Source of the DNA: a virus
Length of the DNA stretch: 64,000 nt
Reading direction: 5' to 3' (one strand)
Virus record (IMG/VR): IMGVR_UViG_3300034061_003397
Span: 1 to 64,000 of that record
The notes under the pieces are model-generated. The model was given only the letters and a program-made list of their open reading frames with translations, had not been told where the DNA came from and searched no databases. Both the position numbers and the translations under genes were made by a program. Within the stretch, counting starts at the first letter, position 1; each line of letters starts with the position of its first letter. Of this stretch, positions 58,684 through 64,000 are shown in pieces.

Positions 58684-59424
58684 ATGAAAAAAATATTATT
58701 AATTTTATTAAGTTCACTTTCACTTCTTGCAAATAACGTTATGTTATATGATTTCGGTGGTAGTGTGGGTGTATCAGAAGTTGTTGACAATAAGTTAAAT
58801 GATAAGGTTGCTGTATCAGGTATAACATTTTCATTGACCAACGGTTTGAGTATAAAGACCGAAACAAATGGTGTGGTGAGTTATATGGTACCACATCGTA
58901 TTGCTTTTACACAATCAGAAGGTAGTGCTGTTTATTTTAATGGTGACGTTATTACATATGCTAGTGATTCTAGTGTACCACATGTAGTTAAAGTAAAAGA
59001 TGCATCGTTTAGCTTTTCTTTGTTGGGTCAGTTGTATGTGGTATCTGAATCAGACAAATCAAGTACTATTGGTACAGGTGTAGGAAATATTGCGTATGAT
59101 AAGGCTAAACTATTCATTAAGGCTGGTGAAAAGTATACCCATGTATATGTTGTGGAAGGCAAGGCTATCGTTTATGATAACAAGTCTAAAAAGAAGAAGG
59201 ATTTGAAAGAGGGAGACTATTTGGTTATTACTCCACACGTAGCATTAAGTCCAAGAGAAAGTACAATTAGTACATCTGGCAATTCATTTAGTGTTAAGGA
59301 AGTGGAAGATGAAGAAAAACAAGTACACATCAAAGAGATTGAAAACCTTGAACGTAAATTAAAGGATACAATCTTTATTAATTATAAATCAAATATTTTT
59401 GGTGTTAAGTTAGGGTTGCCATAA
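58684..59424 (+). CDS. Exported protein with FecR-like beta-repeat region, 246 aa
   Basis: A signal peptide (MKKILLILLSSLSLLA, cleavage near LLANN) is followed by a beta-rich domain with FIKAGEKYTHVYVVEGKAIV and a LKEGDYLVITP strand, resembling FecR-type periplasmic domains. A short charged coiled coil (EEKQVHIKEIENLERKLKD) and a hydrophobic end follow. It is expected in the periplasm. Phages seldom encode such proteins; it could act in superinfection control or at the cell surface. Its 3' end overlaps the convergent methyltransferase gene by 15 nt. Confidence 0.5.
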   Translation: MKKILLILLSSLSLLANNVMLYDFGGSVGVSEVVDNKLNDKVAVSGITFSLTNGLSIKTETNGVVSYMVPHRIAFTQSEGSAVYFNGDVITYASDSSVPHVVKVKDASFSFSLLGQLYVVSESDKSSTIGTGVGNIAYDKAKLFIKAGEKYTHVYVVEGKAIVYDNKSKKKKDLKEGDYLVITPHVALSPRESTISTSGNSFSVKEVEDEEKQVHIKEIENLERKLKDTIFINYKSNIFGVKLGLP

Positions 59425-60036
59425 ACCAATACCACCATAGTGTTCTCTTTCAGATCCCATGTAGTAATGTGCATTAGATCGTTGACAAATTATCTCAGTT
59501 TTACTTCCATAGTTTAATTCTTTCCAGAATTGATCTACTTGTACATTGGCGGCTTGTTTAAATACGTGATTTGGATCTATATCATGAAATCCAATATAAC
59601 CTCTGGGACTCAGTAAACTTTTATATAGTTCAAAATCACGTTTTACACCATCATATGTATGATCTCCATCTATGAATATAAAATCATATGAATCACATAT
59701 ATTTTTAACTTTTTGATATGTTTCTTCTAAATGTGAATTGGCTTTAATAAAAACAAAATCTTCGTTATACATGTAAAGATGTATATTGAATTGATATTGA
59801 TCGTCAATATCTACACCCACTTTTTTCCCTGTGGAGAATTTGTTGAACATATAGAATGTTCCACCTTTACATCCTATTTCAAGTATATTGTGTGGTTTGA
59901 ATGAATGTAAGAAATATGATAACATTGTAAATTCTTCTTTTACCTGTTGAATATAATTTCTGTTGATTATTACAGGAGATAGACAATGCTCTACAACATT
60001 TTTAACTTCGTCATTTTTCATAAAACTCTTTGTCAT
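59410..60036 (-). CDS. SAM-dependent methyltransferase, 208 aa
   Basis: NILEIGCKGGTFYMFNKFST is motif I, GVDIDDQYQFNIHL motif II, and DFIFIDGDHTYDGVKRDFEL with GFHDIDPN are the metal-type acids of a Methyltransf_24/TylF-like enzyme. The ATG at 60036 is chosen; the frame extends far upstream, but that part overlaps the divergent gene. Only 13 nt separate this start from the + strand gene at 60050. It belongs to the same enzyme class as those in the glycan block. Confidence 0.7.
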   Translation of the reverse strand: MTKSFMKNDEVKNVVEHCLSPVIINRNYIQQVKEEFTMLSYFLHSFKPHNILEIGCKGGTFYMFNKFSTGKKVGVDIDDQYQFNIHLYMYNEDFVFIKANSHLEETYQKVKNICDSYDFIFIDGDHTYDGVKRDFELYKSLLSPRGYIGFHDIDPNHVFKQAANVQVDQFWKELNYGSKTEIICQRSNAHYYMGSEREHYGGIGLWQP

Positions 60037-60049
60037 ATATATAGAGGTT

Positions 60050-60280
60050 ATGACGATAGACCAATTAAAATCTTTGACTGAAGATGAATTATCAATGTTG
60101 TGGTTTTGTATAAATAAAGTAAATCCCCCAATATTAAAAGAAATAGAATTAGAACCTGTATTATTCACATCAATCAACCACAAAAAGTTGATGAATCGGT
60201 TGAATCAGTGTAAAGTTCACGTTAAAGCCGAACATCAGCAAGTTTATGATGGACTTATGGGCAAATTGAATGTAAGATAA
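60050..60280 (+). CDS. Hypothetical protein, 76 aa
   Basis: The ATG at 60050 follows AGAGG and is preferred to in-frame sequence upstream. The protein is helical (LKSLTEDELSMLWFCINKV, HKKLMNRLNQCKVHVKAEHQQ). It lies 6 nt before the DNA polymerase start, so the two are probably co-translated; a polymerase accessory or regulator is possible. No family recognised. Confidence 0.55.
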   Translation: MTIDQLKSLTEDELSMLWFCINKVNPPILKEIELEPVLFTSINHKKLMNRLNQCKVHVKAEHQQVYDGLMGKLNVR

Positions 60281-60286
60281 CTGGGT

Positions 60287-62947
60287 ATGTATCAGAATAT
60301 CTTTTTCGATAAAAAAACAAATACCTGTCATCTTTGGGATGATAAACAGGGTTATACCAATTTTGTGTTTAGACCATATGCTTATAGAAAACGTAATGGT
60401 GGTAAGTATAAGAGTATTTTTGGAGATGAATTGGAGAAGGTTTATTCCTTCAATCCAAGAGATCCATCTTTATTTGAATCGGATGTTCCCATCGAAACTC
60501 GCATACTTATAGATGCATATGAAGACACCGATGATCTCTCTGTTGGGCACCGAGTTTTGTACCTTGATATCGAAACTAGCTCGGAAGGTGGCTTTCCGAA
60601 TGTCGAAACGGCTGATAAAGAAATCACAGCAATCGCCATATACGATAGTGCCATTGAAAGATACACAGCATTTATTTTAGATCGGGACAATAAACTTCAA
60701 GATTTTTCTCAAGACAACGTTGATGTTCGTAGTTTTACAGATGAAGAAAGTTTGTTGTCTCACTTTGTTACCAAGTGGGAAGAAATCCAACCAACTATTG
60801 TAACTGGTTGGAATAGTGACCAATTCGATATGCCTTATTTGTATCGTCGAATGAAGAACATAATTGGTCAATCACAAGCCAAACGTATGAGTCCAATTGG
60901 TGTGACTTATATCAATGATTGGAGTAAAAAGCTCGTAATCGCCGGTGTAACTCATATTGATTATATGGATCTATATAAGAAACTAAATATCAAACAAGAG
61001 GCTAGTTATGCTTTAGGAGCTATTGGTAAGAAAGTTGTTGGTATGGAGAAGATTGCCTATCGTGGTAGTCTTGATGATTTGTATAAACAAGATATTAACA
61101 AGTATCTTGAATATAACTTGAACGACGTTAAAATTATTGTAGCGTTAGAAAAGAAGAAACAATTTATTGAACTAGCTAGAGCTATTTGTCACAAAGGACA
61201 CGTACCATACGATTGTTACCCAAAGAGTTCACGATTCATTGAGGGTGCTATTCTTATGTATTTGCGTCGTAAGGGTCAAGTAGCTAAAAACAAACCCATC
61301 GATGGCAATGAAGAATATGAAAGTCAAAAAGAAGACGGAGAAGAGGGATTTGAAGGTGCATATGTTAAATCTCCTATTCCTGGCCGTTATGATTGGGTGT
61401 TTGATTTGGATCTTACATCAATGTATCCGAATATCATCATCTCACTTAACATCAGTCCAGAGACTAAAGTAGCTGTTATTGACAAGATTGAATTCGACGA
61501 GTCATTTCTAAAAGAAAGACGAGATGAATTGGTTGAAGATTATAACAATCTGAGTGATAGTACTCAGAAACAAACACCATTGGATAGTTATATTGAACAA
61601 CGATTGAATCAATATAATGCGAAGATGTTTACACAAAATCGTATCTCCAATTATCACATTGGTGGTAGTGTGTATAGTAATGATAAATTCAAAAAGTTGG
61701 TTAATGAGTCTAGACTAAGTATTGCTAGTAATGGTGTATTATATCACAAAGATGTTGATGGAGTTATTCCAGAGATTCTAGTGAAGTGGTTCGATGAACG
61801 TAAAGAAATGCGTAAATTGGCTAAGAAACATGCGGATGTAAAAGAATGGGAAATGTATGAGTTTTATGAACAACGTCAAAAAGTACAAAAGGTTCTACTT
61901 AATTCAATCTATGGTGTATTGGGGTTACCGATCTTTAGATTTTATGACAAGGATAACGCGAGTGCTGTTACCATAACTGGTCAAGATATTATCAAAACAG
62001 CCAATAAAGCAATCAATCAGTACTATAAACGTGTACTAAATGAAAGTGAAAATAATGATCATGTTATTTATGTTGATACCGACTCTTGTTTTGCTAGCGC
62101 TTTACCTATCATTCAAAAGACGATGCCAGAGATTGATATCAACGATGAAAAAGCAATGACTGATGCTATTCTAAAGGTTTGTGGTGAGGCTCAGTCTCAT
62201 GTTAACAAAACCTTTGATATTATGGCAGACAGAATGTTTAACATTCAGAAACATCGTTTTGATGCAAAACAAGAAGTTATTGCCAAGACTGGTTTTTGGT
62301 TGGCTAAGAAACGTTATGCACAATTTATCATTAACAAGGGTGGTATCGAGTGTGATGAAATGGAAGTAAAAGGTATTGACGTAGTTCGTACATCATTTCC
62401 AATTCAGTTTCGTAAGTTCATGGAGAAATTCTTGGATGATATTCTTCGTAAAACTTCCAAGGAAATCATTGACGAAAATATTTTAAAGTTCTTGGATGAT
62501 AAGTTGAAGAATTCTCCAGTCATTGAAATTGCTAAGAATACTAGTGTTAAGTTCAAGAGTGGTGGTGAGTCAAAGACTGATTATAATCCAAAGACTCGTA
62601 ATAAATTCAAGTATATTAAAGGTACAACAGCTCAGGCAAAAGCCGCTTTGTTTTACAATGATCTATTGAAACATTGGGAACTTGACAAGGTTGTTCCTCC
62701 AATTTTTCATGGACAAAAGATTAAATGGGTATATATTAAACAAAATGAGTTTGGATGTGAATGTATTGCTATGAAGGCTGATGGTACTGATCCAGATAAG
62801 ATCATGGACTTCATTAATGTGTATGTAGATAGAAATGCTATGTACGAACAAGAACTCAAGGGTAAACTATTGGACTTTTACAATATTTTGAATTGGTCAT
62901 ATCCTAGTCAATCTGACGCTACTCTAGGAGAGTTCTTTAGTTTTTAA
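60287..62947 (+). CDS. gp43: Family B replicative DNA polymerase (T4 gp43-like), 886 aa
   Basis: Exonuclease motifs: YLDIETSSEGGF with Asp94 and Glu96 (Exo I), WNSDQFDMPYLYRR (Exo II) and YLEYNLNDVKIIV (Exo III). Polymerase motifs: DLDLTSMYPNIIISLN (motif A, about residue 374), KVLLNSIYGVLGLP (motif B) and VIYVDTDSCF (motif C, about residue 594). Length is close to T4 gp43 (898 aa), and the last residues LGEFFSF fit a clamp-binding tail. It is the main replicase, with 3'-5' proofreading. No intron or intein is visible. Confidence 0.95.
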   Translation: MYQNIFFDKKTNTCHLWDDKQGYTNFVFRPYAYRKRNGGKYKSIFGDELEKVYSFNPRDPSLFESDVPIETRILIDAYEDTDDLSVGHRVLYLDIETSSEGGFPNVETADKEITAIAIYDSAIERYTAFILDRDNKLQDFSQDNVDVRSFTDEESLLSHFVTKWEEIQPTIVTGWNSDQFDMPYLYRRMKNIIGQSQAKRMSPIGVTYINDWSKKLVIAGVTHIDYMDLYKKLNIKQEASYALGAIGKKVVGMEKIAYRGSLDDLYKQDINKYLEYNLNDVKIIVALEKKKQFIELARAICHKGHVPYDCYPKSSRFIEGAILMYLRRKGQVAKNKPIDGNEEYESQKEDGEEGFEGAYVKSPIPGRYDWVFDLDLTSMYPNIIISLNISPETKVAVIDKIEFDESFLKERRDELVEDYNNLSDSTQKQTPLDSYIEQRLNQYNAKMFTQNRISNYHIGGSVYSNDKFKKLVNESRLSIASNGVLYHKDVDGVIPEILVKWFDERKEMRKLAKKHADVKEWEMYEFYEQRQKVQKVLLNSIYGVLGLPIFRFYDKDNASAVTITGQDIIKTANKAINQYYKRVLNESENNDHVIYVDTDSCFASALPIIQKTMPEIDINDEKAMTDAILKVCGEAQSHVNKTFDIMADRMFNIQKHRFDAKQEVIAKTGFWLAKKRYAQFIINKGGIECDEMEVKGIDVVRTSFPIQFRKFMEKFLDDILRKTSKEIIDENILKFLDDKLKNSPVIEIAKNTSVKFKSGGESKTDYNPKTRNKFKYIKGTTAQAKAALFYNDLLKHWELDKVVPPIFHGQKIKWVYIKQNEFGCECIAMKADGTDPDKIMDFINVYVDRNAMYEQELKGKLLDFYNILNWSYPSQSDATLGEFFSF

Positions 62948-62953
62948 ATTGTT

Positions 62954-63364
62954 ATGAAAAAATACGAAGATTTATTAAAAATTCCGATTTCTAATGGAAG
63001 ATTTCCTTTATATACAAAGGATTCAACATTAATTGCTACAAAATATCAACGTGTGGTAATTGGTCAACGAGGCCCTTATGTTGAATTTAGCAAAGATGAT
63101 ATAAACATAAATCAGTTATATATACCAAAAAATCAGTTATATAGACTAAGCGATCCTAAAGTTTATTACATTGAATTTAGAACAAATGATAAATCCAATA
63201 TAAAAGTATATTATCAAATGAGAAGCGTGGCATATGCCGATTATAGAATTGAATATTTTTATATTTCTCCAGATGACTTATACACAACTTCAGAATCTGG
63301 TCTTGAATCATGTATAAAACAGAAGTATATAAGTGTTGTGTCAGACGAATTTTTCACATATTAA
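62954..63364 (+). CDS. Hypothetical protein, 136 aa
   Basis: It starts 6 nt after the polymerase stop, with no Shine-Dalgarno sequence. TKYQRVVIGQRGPYVEFSKD and KVYYIEFRTNDKSNIKVYYQ suggest a compact beta-rich protein. No known family or catalytic motif. Translation continues at a TAATATG junction to the next gene. It may be a polymerase-operon accessory. Confidence 0.55.
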   Translation: MKKYEDLLKIPISNGRFPLYTKDSTLIATKYQRVVIGQRGPYVEFSKDDININQLYIPKNQLYRLSDPKVYYIEFRTNDKSNIKVYYQMRSVAYADYRIEYFYISPDDLYTTSESGLESCIKQKYISVVSDEFFTY

Positions 63365-63365
63365 T

Positions 63366-64000
63366 ATGAATATAGCAATTTTATTGACTGGCAAAATTAG
63401 AACATATCATAATACTTTAGAAAACTTACAATTTTTAACTGAAAATTTAAAAAATCATAACATTTATTTTTTCTGTACAACCAATTTTGAAGAAAATATT
63501 GATTTTAATAAATTAAAGTCTGATTATAATTTCAAAATTATGGATGTGGAGTCATACAATGATCATACATTGCAGTTTATAAACAACGCTGAAAATTTTA
63601 TTCAATTTTGTGAGTCGTATAAGAATGATAATTCAGATTATAATCGATTTTGTGAGTCGAGTAGAATTGATCGTACTTGGTATCATATGCCCGTAATTTT
63701 GCAAAAGTTTCATAAAGGAATGTGTTTGATAGATAGTTTTCAAATTAAAAATAAAATCAAATTTGATTTAGTCATTCGTACTAGATGGGATGTGTTATTC
63801 AAAACCAATTTTTCAGAAAAAAATATAATTGATAGTTCTAAATCAGAAAATTTATTTGTTTATCAAGAATCATACGAAAAATTTATAAATTCAGTAGCTG
63901 GTCGTAACAATTCCAATAACACTGAGTATCACAAATATATTGATGGGTGGGTAGACGAATTGTTTTTTTATGGCAGATTTAATACGATGAAAAAATTCAG
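63366..64000 (+). CDS. Glycosyltransferase-like protein, 3' partial
   Basis: The gene begins at an ATG in a TAATATG junction and is still open at the right edge (about 211 codons visible). The N-terminus MNIAILLTGKIRTYHNTL and a later FDLVIRTRWDVLFKTNF match phage and bacterial sugar-transferase-like proteins with an RxRxD segment. The sequence is extremely AT-rich with many AAA/AAT codons. The full length is unknown because the window ends. Confidence 0.5.
   Translation, partial: MNIAILLTGKIRTYHNTLENLQFLTENLKNHNIYFFCTTNFEENIDFNKLKSDYNFKIMDVESYNDHTLQFINNAENFIQFCESYKNDNSDYNRFCESSRIDRTWYHMPVILQKFHKGMCLIDSFQIKNKIKFDLVIRTRWDVLFKTNFSEKNIIDSSKSENLFVYQESYEKFINSVAGRNNSNNTEYHKYIDGWVDELFFYGRFNTMKKF

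Noticed and set aside
59963-60049. Upstream extension of the 76-aa gene before the polymerase
   Set aside because: It would overlap the start of the divergent methyltransferase and lacks a ribosome site, whereas the ATG at 60050 follows AGAGG.
1-64000. tRNA genes, integrase or attachment sites
   Set aside because: Gaps between genes are all under about 130 nt, no cloverleaf-like sequence was seen, and no recombinase or transposase gene is present apart from the HNH nuclease.

Overview
The window is one contiguous piece of an AT-rich, lytic, T4-related myovirus genome (class Caudoviricetes). It has a contractile-tail morphogenesis cluster next to a T4-type replication, recombination and nucleotide set: gp32, UvsX, 5'-3' exonuclease, gp41 helicase, NrdA/NrdB, a gp62-like clamp-loader subunit, dNMP kinase, dUTPase and a family B DNA polymerase. 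I see no integrase, rRNA, tRNA or CRISPR array. The host cannot be named. It uses Shine-Dalgarno sequences for some genes (a strong one before nrdB), but many genes have none. Two phage proteins carry Sec-type signal peptides, which suggests a Gram-negative-like host.

Layout. 1-2.7 kb: the end of a glycine-rich tail-fibre gene, a glycosyltransferase and small coiled-coil proteins. 2.8-15.1 kb (+): a HAD/nucleotidyltransferase fusion, the tail tube, a HIGH-motif nucleotidylyltransferase, a gp26-like protein with a gp51-like overlapping frame, the tape measure and large baseplate proteins. 15.1-27.6 kb (+): a compact family A polymerase-like protein, a large unknown, then gp32, uvsX, exonuclease, gp41, nrdA and nrdB. 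27.6-37.1 kb (mostly +): exported and accessory genes, an AAA+ ATPase with a VWA/HExxH partner, a DUF4338 (DruA-like) candidate, UV endonuclease, small proteins, clamp-loader subunit and dNMP kinase. 37.1-58.6 kb (-): one tightly overlapping block of about 26 genes. It is dominated by glycosyltransferases, fucosyltransferase-like proteins and methyltransferases, with an asparagine-synthase-like amidotransferase, a short UDP-sugar dehydrogenase, an HNH endonuclease and dUTPase. It is headed by a Cas4-like Fe-S nuclease and a ribbon-helix-helix regulator. 58.7-64 kb: an exported protein, a methyltransferase, DNA polymerase B and a 3'-truncated glycosyltransferase-like gene.

Expression signals are the most unusual feature. 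Several promoters fit TTGACA-N16/17-TAnnnT. In three of them the -10 box ends exactly 7 nt before a start codon, predicting leaderless mRNAs for the family A polymerase-like gene, the UV endonuclease and the Cas4-like nuclease. A second motif, ATATTTAT, lies 4-6 nt before the ATG of several structural or late-type genes. That is about where the T4 late octamer TATAAATA sits relative to a transcription start, so it may be a divergent late promoter that also gives leaderless transcripts. Genes inside operons are joined by ATGA or TAATG overlaps or by a recurrent AATAATATG stop-start junction.

How the genes work together: the + strand modules make the tail and copy, recombine and repair DNA. The - strand block looks like a phage-encoded glycan synthesis and decoration pathway that could modify the virion, the phage DNA or the host surface. 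The best candidates for undescribed biology are the leaderless promoter architecture, the gp26/gp51 frameshift arrangement ahead of the tape measure, the compact polymerase A, the AAA+/VWA pair and the glycan island.
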